Assembly (NCBI GenBank): GCA_050084515.1
Contig: CM114271.1
Span: forward strand, 30,938,001 to 31,002,000
Origin: Blasia pusilla
Lineage: Eukaryota > Marchantiophyta > Marchantiopsida > Blasiales
Reading direction: 5' to 3'
DNA: 64,000 nucleotides
Position numbers and translations under genes: made by a program. Positions 23,900-36,470 of the stretch are shown in pieces (within the stretch, counting starts at the first letter, position 1; the number at the start of each line of letters is the position of its first letter). The notes beneath the pieces were generated by a model. It searched no databases and was not told the DNA's origin. It worked only from the letters and a program-made list of their open reading frames with translations.

Positions 23900-25060
23900 G
23901 TTGAAATATAGAACTACCTACTCTATGTACATCTGGGACACATCCATCATCCTTGAGGAAGCCTAGTGAGAGATGGCGTGAAACATGCCATATGCCATCC
24001 TCTCAAACACCCATCATAGACTAGCATAGTGGCTGCACAACGGGCGGAACCACACAACATACACCGCAAGCCTGTAGAAACTATTGCTAAGCTCAGATCA
24101 AATGTACCATCAATGTTCAGAAGATGACATGGCGTACCGTTACGCACATGGTCCTTCCAAACCATACCATCGCGTCCCTCCAATAAGAGAACACTGGATG
24201 GCAAAACCTCACGCACTCTCAAGATGGTGCACCGTTCAGTCACATCCAACGTCGTGGATGCCGTTTGTTGCAAGTAGACATAGTCTCCCTGATGAAACTT
24301 GTGGATAGTAGATTGAGAACTACCTCTCCGAATAGTCGCATACCTCAACGTATCCTGATGTTGCGCAATCGCCAAGTTCTCAAACGCCATGGGCATCACT
24401 CTCCGAAACAACTCAGCCCTCTGAGAACATGCTTGCATCCATATATCAAGATTATCAAGGTTCAACACCTCACCCACATCTCGACAAATGGCCATAGGTA
24501 AATATGGCTCTTGGCCATAATGCAACAAGTACGGTGAGAAAGATGCTAAGGATGCCTGCCTGCTGAATCTGTATCCCATCGCCAACCACGGCAACTAAAG
24601 GTCCCAATCTCCTAGGTGACCTCTCTACAAGCCGTACTTGCATGGTCCTCTCTTCATTGTCTGCACAACCCGCTCCGCTAGTCCATCCGCCTTAGGATGA
24701 TCTTACGAAGTAGTGCGGTTGATCAGTGTCTGATCACACAAGGCCTGAAACTCCCCACGGAACTCTATACCCTGGTCTGTCAACACCTCAGCTGGTGCAC
24801 TGTAATGACTCAACACTTGATCTAGGAAGGCATACGCTACTCCCTCACTCAATTTGTCAGGAAATGCAACCAACTCTATCCACTTCGAGAAGTGCTTGAC
24901 CATCACCAACACATAACGACTATGGCGCTCCGTCAAAGGCAAAGGTCTTGCAAAATCTAAACTCCATCTATAACCTAAATCCATGATCGGAATTGGATGC
25001 AACTGTGGAGTCAGAACATTAAACGATGCTCAGACTTGATCACACACCATGCATCTGGCA
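23900..25060 (-). pseudogene. Integrase with C-terminal PHD finger, copy 1
   Basis: From about 25002 down it reads as a Ty3 integrase core: GYRWSLDFARPLPL with the first catalytic Asp, VMVKHFSKWIELVAF, then LTDQGIEFRGEFQ with the second Asp. From 24594 it continues with LPWLAMGYRFSRQASLASFS, a GPY/F-like module (VREVLPSSVLLLEGRDG...WKDHVRN) and a PHD finger: CMLC, YDGC, GWHMACFTP, WMCPRCT, then stop. Seven of the eight metal ligands remain; the third Cys is Tyr here (intact in copy 2), and a TGA precedes the last Trp. The frame breaks between 24703 and 24594. The PHD finger sits where chromoviruses carry a chromodomain. Confidence 0.75.
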
Positions 25061-25398
25061 ACAAACTGTTGAACGTGAGTCTGCATGCCTCGCCACCAAT
25101 ACTGAATGTGGAGCAAGTTGTACTTCCGCTTCTCTCCAAAATGACCCAACTCCTCGTGGGCATGACACACCAAACGTGCTATCTACAAAGGATGAGGCAC
25201 TACACGCACTCTACCATCCTCCCACACTCGCAACACATGTGTGTCCTTCCACCAAAACCGTCTGGCTCACTGTAGGATCCGATCCCGCTCTCTAGCACCC
25301 ATTGTGCTTGCAATGCTGCCAGTACATAAGTACTCCAAGACCACTCCATCATCGTGAATGTCTCGGCCACTTGTCATCTCCTCACGAGCCTCTGGATC

Positions 25399-26880
25399 TT
25401 AGGACTCTCCATCAGACCTCGCCATCAAAGTATCAGCAATCCGGCTCTCCATAGCCAAGAAGCCCAAATAGGCTGACGTATGCCATCCTGGCACCAACTC
25501 CTCATCACTCTCACCATGGCAACGAGCTCCAGTCGCATCTTGCTGTCTCGGGCATGGGTTACGGCTCAAACCATCTACATTCTGTTTGAGCATCCTAGGT
25601 CTATGCACCACTTGGAAGTCATACTCCTGCAACAAAAGAGCCCACCTTGCAAGCTTCCCTGTAAGCTTTTCAAACTCCATCAACCACTTAAGTTACTGAG
25701 GATCAGTAATGATGATAAAGGGATTGCCAAATAGATAACATCTAAAATCTGCGACAACACATACTGCAACCAAGCACTCACCCTCATACGAGCTATACTT
25801 CGCCTCTACAGCGTTGTTTGAGCAACTAGCGTAAGCCACCACAAACTCTCTACCATCATCGTCATGTTGGGTGAGCACGGCTCCAAGCCCCAACATGCTT
25901 CAATTTGTATGCAACTGGAAAGGACGTCCCCTCATCGGTCTCTTCAATATGGGCGCGAACTTCAATATGTCCTTGAGCATCTGAAATGCTCTCTCTTGCT
26001 CATCCCCCTAGAGCCACTCCTAATCCACCTTGGTCATCAAGGTTAGCGGCTTTGCAATCAAACTGAAACCCTTGACGTACCGTCGATAGAAGTTCGCCAA
26101 TCCCATGAATGCACAAACTCGACTCACATCTGTAGGGCGTGGAATGTTTGAAATAGCCTCTACCTTCGTCTATTGCATATCTTGGCTCCCTGGGTATATC
26201 GTATGACCCAAGTACTCAATCAGGTCGTACAAGAATTTGCACTTTCATGAATGTAGCTTCAACCCATGTAATTGCAATCGTTGAAACACCTCCTCTAGAT
26301 GTCGCTCATGCTCCTCAACCGTGGCGCTAGAGACTACGATGTCATCAATATAACACCTAGCAAAATCCAGACCTGCCAAGATCCTATCCATGATCCTCTC
26401 AAACTCATCCGGGGCGTTCTTTAACCCGAATGGTAAGAACCGCCACTAGTACAAACAATCTTTCCCGTGAGGATCGATGCCCCAAAATGCTATCTTCTGC
26501 CTATCCTCCAATCTGATAGGCAGCTGATGGTATCCGGTTCGCAAATCCAATGAAGTGAAGACCTTTGCATGCCCAATCGTATCAAAGATCTCCTCAAGGA
26601 TGGGCATGGCATACCTATCGGACTTCGTCTGCCAATTGATAGGTCGATAATCTCCACACATCCGCCTATTCGTCCAGTTGCCATGCACATCCTTCTTGGC
26701 GGGCATGACAGTGGTAGATGCATACTCTTCATGCGACATCTCCACTAGTCCTGCTCCAACCAAGTCCTAGCTCCTACTCTGAATCAGAGCCCTCTTCACG
26801 TCACTGTACATGTAGGGTTTTCAGAAGATTGGCGTGTCACTCGACAACTCAATGCGGATCCCTGAACCCTTCAACGTACC
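25399..26880 (-). pseudogene. Reverse transcriptase and RNase H, copy 1
   Basis: RT begins near 26850 (ELSSDTPIF) and runs through GLVEMSHEEYAS, RRMCGDYRPIN, KVFTSLDLRTGYHQLPI and the catalytic CYIDD at about 26340-26355. The connection follows, then RNase H (MLGLGAVLTQHDDDG, EAKYSSYEGECLV) and the tether VVHRPRMLKQNVDGLSR. I count eight in-frame stops, five TAG and three TGA, with no TAA. Several fall where relatives have Gln, Arg or Trp, as expected from C-to-T change. Confidence 0.8.
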
Positions 26881-26945
26881 TAAATCATGCATACTAAATG
26901 CAAAACAGCTCCTATAACTCCCAAGAAACTGGTGTTTTTGACACC

Positions 26946-26950
26946 GCTCT
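26946..26950 (+). repeat. Target-site duplication GCTCT, left
   Basis: The same five bases follow the right LTR at 34330-34334, proving one insertion event of the nested element. Confidence 0.95.
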
Positions 26951-27977
26951 TGTCGCGACCCTCATAACCAAACAACACCAAATACGCGCCAAGCGAAACA
27001 TCAGAACTCAAAGGAACTCACGCCGCGAGGTTTGCGCTTTGGAGAGGCGTTTGGAAGAGTCTCTTGGAAAAGTCTAAGAGACGAAACGTGGAACAGAGTT
27101 GTGCGTTTCATGCGTTAGTGGTCGCGACCAGGAAACCTAGACCAAACGCGAGCCGAGACTTGAGATGAGTTGAGTCTCGGAGGTTGGTTGCCAAGGAGGT
27201 GAGAACCAGTTTGGAACACGGCTAGCGTTTGGGAGAATCTGACTGTGTTTAGGACCATAACGTTGAGCTCCGAGATGCGTTGGGGACAAGTAAGGGCGCG
27301 TTGGAAAGCTGATCTTGAGACGCTTCCAACGCACCAAAGATCTCAGCAAACGCATAAGTACAGGCTGAGATATTGGCCGAAAACGATTCAGAGAGCAATC
27401 GGGTTGAGGGCCAATTGGAGGGGCCCGGGTGTCTTTCCCTAAATGTAGGGGGCCCCCGGAGATCCCCAGAAGTACTAGTAAGGGGAGTACCTTCTCTGAG
27501 ATGTCTCGGGAAACGAAACCCCACTTTGGGCGCCAAACGGGCGTTTGAGGCACGGGATGAAACGGGAGTTTGCGCGGAAACCCCAAACCCAAACCTGATC
27601 CAAGGGAGTGGACTTTTACGCCACACTTGGATTCCAACCGAGATTCACCGTGCGAGTCTTGGTGAGGAACTCATTGGATGTTCATCGGACATTGGAACCG
27701 CTTAGGCGCTAAACGCCGTTTCAGGTTCCTGAACCGACCAGAAAGTCTGTCCCAAGTCTTTCGAGACTTGCCCGTGTTGGAAACCGCGAAACTAGGAAGG
27801 TTGAGCTTGAAGAGAGAGTCCGAGACGAGAACTCGGAAAGTAATCCCGCTGATTGATCCAAGACCCGACTAACCGAAGTGCGTGTTTGGATGCAGATCAG
27901 CGTTGAGAGCGTGACCATCGAACGCGACGCTTCCGCAACAAACAAGATTAACGTTCAAGGAGAGTAGGCGCACGACA
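26951..27977 (+). repeat. 5' LTR of the chromovirus
   Basis: It aligns end to end with 33305-34329. Differences counted by eye are more often single-base indels (about 20) than substitutions (about 10-15). Confidence 0.95.
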
Positions 27978-28218
27978 CGTGATATATCGAGCAATTCCTT
28001 GATGAGCGTGAACTTGGGGTTGTTGAAGATCTGGACGTTTGGGGAGAACTCAAGGTAGCCGGAAGACCGCGACGCCGAGGAGGAACGCAAGAGGCGAGGA
28101 GGAGATCTGAGAAAAGGCGACGACTCGCAAATGGCGACCAAGGACGAAGAACCGAGGAAACCGCGAGTCAAAGCAAAGAAGCCAAGAGACGAATCAATGA
28201 CGGACCGAGAGCCGAGAG

Positions 28219-29150
28219 GTGGAATTTGCGACTCGAAGTGCGAGTCCCGGACATGAGGATGTTCCAACCGAAAATCTTTCAGCGGGACCTTCGGGTCCAA
28301 ACTTAAACGATCCGGCCTTTTATACCCAAATGATGGGATTGATGAAGGTGGTGGCGGACCAGATGGCTGAACAGAGCAAGGTGATCTCGGAATTCAAGTC
28401 AAATGGAGCCTCTAGCTCGGCAAGAAGCTTTGTAAGACTAATTTGCCAACGCCATTCAGAATGGGGCGTTTCGAAAGTGAGCGAAGTTTCTAACGGAACT
28501 CGAACTCTATTTCAGCGCAAAAGCGATGAACAAGACAAGGTGATCAGAGCGGTCACGTTTCAAGGATCACGCTCTCCATTGGTGGACGGCTCACCGGAAA
28601 GAACATCTAGGTCGTGGGAAAACGTTGAGTTGGGAAGATTTCAAGGAGTTGATTGGGAACCGATTCACTCCGAATATCGGAGTACCGCGATGGCATGGAG
28701 GTGGTGAGGTTGCGCCGAGTGGATCACTTGGTGCTTATGTGCGAGAGTTTAGTGCGCTCATGAGTGCACTTTCCACGGACGAACATACTAAAAGGTGATC
28801 TTCCTAAGTGGGCTCAAACCGAGTGCCAAGAAGGCTCTCTTTCGTATGCCTCACATCCCGCAGACGCGCGGACCTCTTGAGACTAGCCGAGCGGATTGGG
28901 GACGATGAAGTCCAACACCCAAACCCTTTGAGACAAAAAGTTTTTCTAAGTTCTGAAGAATAAAGGGACATCCAAGAGGGTTTGGAATGGGGGTGAGAGC
29001 GACCACGAGGGTCTCTCCGGCCGCTAAACGAAAGTGGAACTCAACGCGAAGCGAAGGGCCGCCGTTCACGAAGTCAACGAATGCCAAAGTGATTTGTTAT
29101 AATTGTGGCGAACCCGGGCATATGGCTAAGGAATGTGTGAGGCCCAAGGT
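28219..29150 (+). pseudogene. Gag of the chromovirus with zinc knuckle
   Basis: The frame opens near 28219 (NLNDPAFYTQMMGLMKVVAD) and breaks several times before resuming at 28987. It ends with a canonical CCHC knuckle, CYNCGEPGHMAKEC, at about 29095-29136, for RNA packaging. Several one-base frameshifts lie in 28430-28980. Confidence 0.8.
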
Positions 29151-29640
29151 TAGTAAACCGAGTATGATTGCGTTTGCCGCTAAGCATTTATCGGAGGGAG
29201 ATCTAGATACATCTCTACAAGTCACCAAGAGAACGCCCAATTTGGTTTACCTAGGATCCAAGATCGCTAATCGCGATGTGATGTTGCTCGTTGATACAGG
29301 TGCTTCACACTCATTCTTGAGTTCGAGAATCCTAAAAACGTTGGGATTGCCAACCACCAAAGCGGATGAACCCATTAGGGTAGGATTCGCGGGAGGAAAA
29401 TCCCACCAGACATAAGATCTGGTTTTAGGGCTAGTTGTGAGATGCGGAGTATTTGAGTTGAAGGAGAATTTTACAGTTTGCGAGATGGACGGTATCGACG
29501 GAGTCTTGGGGAACACGTTCTTGGATGCGTATGAGGTGGAACTGAGGCGGAGACCTTTGAGGTTAAGCGTCTTGGTTAACGGCAAACGGACGGACGTCGA
29601 TTGGTTCGTGAGGTGCCTAGAAAGACGGAGTTGGTGAACG
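29151..29640 (+). pseudogene. Aspartic protease of the chromovirus
   Basis: It continues in the Gag frame. The active-site motif is LLVDTGASHSFLSS, followed by IDGVLGNTFLDAYEVEL, the usual second conserved stretch. One TAA (29413-29415) interrupts it. Confidence 0.8.
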
Positions 29641-29856
29641 CCATCACGAGGACGAGTTTGGCCGAGTTAGAGGAAGGATTCCTTTGCTTGATGAGACGAG
29701 TAGAGGATGATGCAAGCGCAAGATGCAGAGATCAGAACTCAGCTTCAAGGGAGATCCCTGAAACACTCAAGAGAGTTGTGAAAGAATTTGAAGATGTGTT
29801 GACTAAGGAGCTTCCGACGAGTTGCCACCACATAGGCGGTTGATCATAAGATTGAG

Positions 29857-30960
29857 GTGATACCAGGATCTCAACCACCTTCAAAGGCACCATATAGGTT
29901 GAATCAAGAGGAACTTGCTGAGTTGAAGAAACAGTTGGGTGAACTCCTAGAGAGGGGTTACATCCGAACGAGCAAGTCACCTTATGGGGCGCCCGTCCTC
30001 TTTGTCAAGAAGAAGGATGGGAAGTTGAGACTCTGTGTTGATTATCGGGCGCTGAATAAAGTGACGGTAAGGAATAACTATCCTCTACCGAGGATGGATG
30101 ACCTCTTTGATCGATTGTCGGGTGCCAAGTATTTCAGCCGGATTGACCTGAAATCAGGATATTATCAGATTCGGATTGCCGAAGCGGATGTAGAGAAGAC
30201 TGCCTGTAGGACGAGAAACGGTTCGTTCGAGTTTGTAGTAATGCCTTTCGGTCTTTGTAATGCGCCTCCAACGTTTACCACTTTGATGAACTCCATCTTT
30301 CACAAGGAGACGGATGAGTTTGTGATCATCTATATAGATGACATACTCATCTATTCGAAAACACTAGAGGAGCACGCTTGACATTTGAAGACGGTGTTTG
30401 AGAAACTTAGGGCGAACAAGCTGTATGCGAATGTGGATAAGAGTGAGTTCGGTTTGACGAAGATCAAGTTCTTGGGACATGTGGTCAGTGCGGATGGAGT
30501 GAGTCCAGACATGGAAAAGGTGAGCGCGATTGCCGAATGGGAACCGCCTTCCACCGTGAAGGGGATGCGAAGGTTCATCGGAGCTGTCCAGTTTTACCGG
30601 ACATACGTGAAGAATTTTTCGGGCATAGTGAAACCTCTCACGGATTGGACCGCAAAGTTTGCCAATACTACATGGACCAAGGAAGTGGATAAAGCGTTCA
30701 ATCGAGTCAAAGAGATCCTCTCGCAGAACCGATTCAAAGCGCGGAGTTTGAACAACGCGTTCGAGGTGCACACGGATGCTAGTGATTTCGCGATTGCAGG
30801 AATGTTGGTGCAAAAGGAGACCAGAGCATACGAAAGCAAAAGCTGACCGACACCGAAAGGAGATGGCCTACTCATGAGAAAGAGTTGTTTGCGGTGGTTC
30901 ATTGCTTGAGGAAGTGGGCGTCACTATTTGGGACTTCACAGGACTCGAGTATTCACCGAT
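29857..30960 (+). pseudogene. Reverse transcriptase and RNase H of the chromovirus
   Basis: RT motifs are all visible: [59 protein letters not shown] and the catalytic YIDD at residues 159-162. A TGA at 30379-30381 sits where relatives have Arg (CGA to TGA). The frame goes on through FLGHVVSADG and RRFIGAVQFYRTYV to RNase H (FEVHTDASDFAIAGML). One-base indels near 30830 and 30930 break the rest (PTHEKELFAVVH). Confidence 0.9.
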
Positions 30961-31179
30961 AACATATCGCTCAAGTATTTTGAGACCAGGATCGCGTGGC
31001 GCCAAAACAACCGGTGGCATGATACCTTGGCGTTGATGAATGTGGAGCTAATCCACAAGCCGGGAAGGACAATGTCATTCCAGATCGTTAAGTCGCAGGA
31101 TGAACACATGCCATCGGCGACACAAGTGTTGAGAGCAATGTTCCCTAATGAAACAGATCTGGAAAGAAGGATTCGTGAA

Positions 31180-32615
31180 GGATACATGAAGGATGAGCAA
31201 GCGAGGGAGTACCTTGGGAAGTTAAAGCGGGGCGAGAAGGTGGCCAATCTGAGTTTGAGACACGGCTTGCTAAGGTTTAAGCAGAGCAGGATCTATGTAG
31301 GCCAAGGCAAGCTACGAACCAAGGTGTTTGTGGAATGTCATGATGGACCTTTGGCGGGACACAAAGGGAGAAATCCACTCTTCTGTTTTGTCTAAGAGGT
31401 TCTTCCGGCCCAACATGAAGGAAGATGTTGCTCAATATGTGAAAACATGCGTGACCTGCCAGGAGAACCGCGTGTCTTAGAGGAAGAAACAAGGTTTACT
31501 TCATCCTTTGCCAATCCCGGAGGGACCCTTGCAAAGCATTAGCATGGATTTCATTACGAGTCTTCCAGAATCTGAGGGATACAACGCTATACTTGTGATA
31601 GTTGATCGGTTTAGCAAGTTGGGGAGGTTTGTGCCGACGAGAGAGTCTGCGACGCCTCACGCGACTTCCGACTATTCCTGGATGGTTGGTGGCGTGCGCA
31701 CGGATTGCCTAGGAGCATTGTGTCCGATCGGGATCGAGGTTTACAAAGTGCCTTTTGGAAACATCTATTCAGGAGGTTCCGGACCAAACTCGGCTTTAGT
31801 ACGGCCTTCCATCCTCAAACGGATGGGCAAACGGAAAAAGTAAACTCGGTCGTAAAACCAATACTTACGGAATTACGTGAGTGCGGACCAAAGAGATTGG
31901 GCCAAGTGGTTTAAGTATGGCTGAGTATTGTTACAACTCGACTAAGCATTTCGCAACGGAGAATCTCCGTTTCTTCTGGCGTATCAAAGAGAACCAGAAG
32001 GGCCTCTTGACTTAGCTCTTTCGAAGGGCAATACATCGACACACACTCGTCAAGCAACGGCGGAATGTTTGTTAGTGGAAATGCAGGAACGACAAGAGCG
32101 AGCGAGAGAAAGTCTCGCCAAGGCTCAACTAAGGTACGTAAAGCATGCTAACAAAAGTCGGCGCCATGTGAGTTTCCAAGTTGGGGAACAAGTGTGGTTG
32201 AGTGTTAAGAATCTCACTCTTCCGAAAGAATTGTTCGAAATTGTCACCAAGTATCTTTGGACAGTATGTGATCAAGGCAAGGCCGTTTGAGGATGTGTAC
32301 ACGTTGAGCCGCCAAACGAAGTTCAAGATTCACCCGACTTTCCATGTGTCATTATTGAAGAAGTATCTTCAAGACAATGTGCGTCCGGAGCGAAGGAGGA
32401 TGTTGAGACCACAACCGGTCATCAGAAATGAGGAACCAGAGTTCGAGGTTGAGACTATTCTGCGTTCCAGACGTAGGGCCACCAAGTACGAGTACTTGGT
32501 CAAGTGGAAAGGCTATCATGTGAAAGAGGCGACTTGGATTGCGGAGGCGGATCTAGAACATGCGCAAGAAGCATTGCGTGACTTCAGATGGATGCAAGAG
32601 AGGCACACGCGTTAG
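31180..32615 (+). pseudogene. Integrase with chromodomain, chromovirus
   Basis: The zinc-binding N-terminus (CHDGPLAGHKG ... CVTCQ) leads to the DDE core: [16 protein letters not shown] (first Asp), [13 protein letters not shown] (second Asp) and [15 protein letters not shown] (Glu). The C-terminal part includes IHPTFHVSLLKKYL and a chromodomain at 32439-32585 (FEVETILRSRR ... YLVKWKGYHVKEATWI), with aromatic positions kept. Chromodomains steer integration to methylated-histone chromatin. At least three frameshifts interrupt the gene. Confidence 0.9.
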
Positions 32616-33304
32616 TACATGGTGAAGCAATGGACATAACTTGTGACCGGAAAGCTTGGGCCGATAACCCGTTGTAACTAGAAAGGTTTAGTTGTTGCAA
32701 TAAAGAAGACATGGATTTGGAGATTCGATGCTTGTATTGTAATTTTGAGTTTGGTTTGTGCAAGGCAATGAGTAGTTCTTCATATGCTTAGGATGTAAGT
32801 CAAGGAGACCAAACAATGAGTATTTGAGGTGAGAGCTTGTATTCAGATAAGGCATCTAGATCAGGACCAAATGTTGAAGTACTAGCATTTGGGCTCGCCC
32901 TAACGTCGGCGAGGCAGATGAGTCTCTTGGGGTTTGTGGTGATCTCATTCATGTTTCATGACTGAACTTAGTGACGCGCCTAGGTGGAATACAGGTGACC
33001 CAAAAGTAGTATGAGTTGGCTAGGTAGACAAAGGTTGTTTACAAATAGTGAGTGAAGTGTTAGGTTGCAGACTTAGTGAGCTTATTTTGATAGTTAGATT
33101 AGTTTTGGAGAACTAGTCTAGGCTCATCGAAAAAGCGAAGCTAATAAGTCTAAGTCTTTGCAAGCGACAAACCTAAGACTTAAGCCAAAAGAGGAATTGC
33201 GGGTTAGCTACGTAACGCGATTATGTGTTAAGGGTCGGCTTCCCGAACTTAACATCAATAAGGTTTGCGTTGATGAGGACATCAACCTTCTAAGGAGGGG
33301 TGAG
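32616..33304 (+). other. 3' untranslated region and poly-purine tract of the chromovirus
   Basis: No frame with motifs is present. The purine-rich AAGGAGGGGTGAG immediately before the 3' LTR (about 33292-33304) fits the plus-strand primer. Confidence 0.6.
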
Positions 33305-34329
33305 TGTCGCGACACTCATAACCAAACAACACCAAATACGCGCAAGCGAAACATCGAACTCAAAGGAACTCACGCCGCGAGGTTTGCGCTTTGAGAGGCG
33401 TTTGGAAGAGTCTCTTGAAAAGTCTAAGAGACTAAACGTGGAACAGAGTTGTGCGTTTCATGCGTTAGTGGTCGCGACCAGGAAACCTAGACCAAACGCG
33501 AGCGAGACTTGAGATGAGTTGAGTCTCGGAGGTTGGTTGCCAAGGAGGTGAGAACCGATTTGGAACACGGCTAGCGTTTGGGAGAATCTGACTGTGTTTA
33601 GGACCATAACGTTGAGCTCCGAGATGCGTTGGGGACAAGTAAGGGCGCGTTGGAAAGCTGATCTGGAGACGCTTCCAACGCACCAAAGATCTCAGCAAAC
33701 GCATAAGTACAGGCTGAGATATTGGCCGAAAACGATTCAGAGAGCAATCGGGTTGAGGGCCAATTGAGGGGCCCAGGTGTCTTTCCTAAATGTAGGGGGC
33801 CCCGGAGATCCCCAGAATTACTAGTAAGGGGAGTACCTTCTCTGAGATGTCTCGGGAAATGAAACCCCACTTTGGGCGCCAAACGGCGTTTCAGAGGCAC
33901 GGGATGAAACGGGAGTTTGGCGCGGAAACCCGAAACCCAAACCTGATCCAAGGGAGTGGACTTTGTACGCCACACTTGGATTCCAACCCGAGATTCACTT
34001 CGTGCGAGTCTTGGTGAGGAACTCATTGGATGTTCATCGGACAGTTGGAACCGCTAAGCGCGAAACGCCGTTTCAGGTTCCTGAACCGACCAGAAAGTCT
34101 GTCCCAAGTCTTTCGAGACTTGCCCGTGTTGGAAACCGCGAAACTAGGAAGGTTGAGCTTGAAGAGAGAGTCCGAGACGAGAACTCGGAAAGTAATCCCG
34201 CTGATTGATCCAAGACCCGACTAACCGAAGTGCGTGTTTGGATGCAGATCAGCGTTGAGAGCGTGACCTACTGAACGCACGCTTCCGCAACAAACAAGAT
34301 TAACGTTCAAGGAGAGTAGGCGCACGACA
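33305..34329 (+). repeat. 3' LTR of the chromovirus
   Basis: It begins TGTCGCG and ends CACGACA, and is followed by the GCTCT duplication at 34330-34334. Confidence 0.95.
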
Positions 34330-34693
34330 GCTCTCCTCTTGTCAACTTAGGGCCCATATGTGGCTCCCAAGTCTCCATAATGACTATGGTAGGACTCTCC
34401 GGCGTGGATGTCGGCGGTTGCTATGGTGCAACCCCGTCTCGGACAATAGAACTCTCATCTCCACGTGCAGTACCCGGAACTACGCTCGATGCTGTGGCTA
34501 TCATCTCCTGGCATACGTGCAAAACATCCCAAGAAGTCCAAGGGTATCTCTCCCAATCACCTCTGGTGTGTCGATCTCCTTGGGTCTTGCCCCTAGCCAC
34601 TACCTCAACCGTCTCGATAGGCATGGGGCTCACCAACACAACTTTTGTGATATGTTGCATCCCCAAATGACGTTGCTCAGCTACTCCTAAGCT

Positions 34694-35566
34694 CAAAATC
34701 CATGTCAAACAGTTCAGGTCCATCGCTTGACCCAAGACATGACGTCGTGATGCCTCTGATAGTGACGGTACTGTCGTCACTCCTGTGGGGAATCCCATCA
34801 CTTGCTCTCGCTCATCGACGTTGGGCTCCACCAACCTCTGTATCTGGTCATCCCAAACCAAGCCAGGTCCGACCTCCTTGAATGCATAGGAAGCAGGAAA
34901 ACTCACCAATGTGGGAAAGGCTTCTCGTGGCATGCCAATCTTGTTGACCACAGTCAATGGCAATCGATCATCATGCCTCACTGCCTGTGATCGATGGCCC
35001 GGATCCAATATAGAATCCACCAACAAATTGGAGGGACGCTCCACTCTCACATAAGCCCTCCTCAACACCTCATGTGGTACCAAGTTGGTCCATCAAAGAC
35101 GCACACCTGATGTGCACTCATCACCACGCGGGACCTTGAATCACCCAAAATTGGTATATTCTCCAAAATGTATGCTAGAGAATGAGGATGATGCTCATGT
35201 AAATGTCATAAGATCCGCATCATCTCCCAAAAAACCTGGACCGAGTGTCAGCTAACCCGCAACCTCATCCAACACTCGATTGGCCCTCACACGGCCAACC
35301 AGCAATGACCAAGTCTATGGTCCCTACCCCCTCCAAGTCCCTTGCGCCCCCAAAAATGAAATGTCCCTTGGTAGGGAACTCTGGTAACTCTGAATGGCGG
35401 ACGCAGACAACAAGTCAGGAAAACGGAGGCGTAACAGCGCCACATGGTGAAGTGAAGCACGCCTTGCAACATCATCAATCTCCACATTTAGGTACTGTTG
35501 CACGCGCACTCTAGCGTGCAAAACAACAACTAAACCAATGCTGATCCCTCCAAAGAGTTCCAACAC
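34694..35566 (-). pseudogene. Cytosine-C5 DNA methyltransferase domain, copy 1
   Basis: Motif I is VLELFGGISIG (from 35566). The catalytic motif IV is LVIAGWPCEG, reached after a frame change near 35330. Motif VI reads ILENIPILGDSRSR in a further frame. The target-recognition region (SILDPGHRSQAV, PLTVVNKIGMPREAFPTLV) is open, as is the C-terminal motif X (EREQVMGFPTG ... ASRRHVLGQAM). Motifs run I to X, so it is not a plant DRM, whose order is permuted. It resembles DNMT3-type enzymes, which methylate DNA de novo. Frameshifts and stops in the middle make it non-functional. About 100 codons after motif X the element would continue into RT. Confidence 0.8.
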
Positions 35567-35729
35567 CCAAATACCCTCCTCTGGGATGCACCACACAATC
35601 AGGATGATGTCTAAATGGGTCATAGCAGCACTCCTACCTATCTGGGGTTCCTCTGACCCGTCACACTCTAGTGCAAACATCTTGCTCCACGCGGTCTTCA
35701 CATGCTCAGTGGCTAAGCGTCGAAGCTCC

Positions 35730-36470
35730 TCAGTCGAGCCCCAAAGCGGCTACCATGCCACTCCTCTCCATAGAAATATCAAGAAAGGGAGTATCCTTTG
35801 CATGGACATGTCCCTCAATCAAATCACTAGGCCAAGTGATGGCACTGCTAGATGCTGTTAAGGTCACTGTCTCTCCTGGCCGTTGCTCGATCATTGCACT
35901 TGTGAATCGAACGGGTAATGAGCTAAGGCGCCCATCAGCTGAGTGCCATCTTGGTCTGTAGGACGCTGACTCCTCCAAGTAATCGAGGGAAAACCCCATC
36001 GAGTATAACATTGCTCCACCAACCAGGAGGTTGTAGGACTCTGCATCAATCACTGTCGCCTTGGCTCGTACCACAGACTCATCTATAGGATGTCCCGGGA
36101 GAATTCTCACCACGACCTCCTATCGGGTGATATATTGTGTGGTACACGCTCCACCCAAGGATGTCTGTATCCAGAATGGAAAACGCTCCACATCGGCTCT
36201 CGTCAAGCCCAATCCTCTAAATGACGCTTTCCCCAACATCACGGGTTTTGCTCTTGAATCCAACAAGACGCGCTGCGGACTAAAAGCTCTACCTCATGGA
36301 CTCACCAACTGGAAGACCTCTCCCCGATTATCCAGGGAAAAAAACACGAGGAAAAGCCATGGCACGCTCTATCACGGGTCTAGCGGGCATCTCCGCCATC
36401 CTAGCAGCCTACACGCTCCCCCTCGTGTGAAGATGACACAAAAGGAGATTGAGGTGGTCTCTCACGTGGA
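35730..36470 (-). pseudogene. Aspartic protease region, copy 1
   Basis: The motif VLLDSRAKPVMLGKA (about 36270-36225) aligns with the active site of copy 2 (LLDSGAQPLMLGKA) but has Arg for the essential Gly, so it is inactive. It continues with FPFWIQTSLGGA, a stop, then YNLLVGGAMLYSMGF and a roughly 110-residue tail matching copy 2 up to the methyltransferase. Confidence 0.7.

Larger units (their letters stand above)
26951..34329 (+). mobile_element. Chromodomain Ty3/gypsy retrotransposon (chromovirus), 7379 bp, nested in copy 1
   Basis: It is bounded by LTRs of 1027 and 1025 bp starting TGTCGCG and ending CACGACA, with GCTCT duplications. Internal order is Gag with a zinc knuckle, protease, RT, RNase H, integrase, chromodomain. 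The coding region is broken by stops and one-base frameshifts, so this copy is not autonomous as read. The sequence after the 5' LTR (CGTGATATATCG...) does not start with TGG, so no ordinary tRNA primer site is obvious. It inserted in the DNMT-RT linker of copy 1 and is younger than it. Confidence 0.95.

Noticed and set aside
28219-34329. CRISPR array or prokaryotic features
   Set aside because: The repeats here are LTRs and microsatellites. Introns, LTR elements and a Helitron mark this as plant nuclear DNA.
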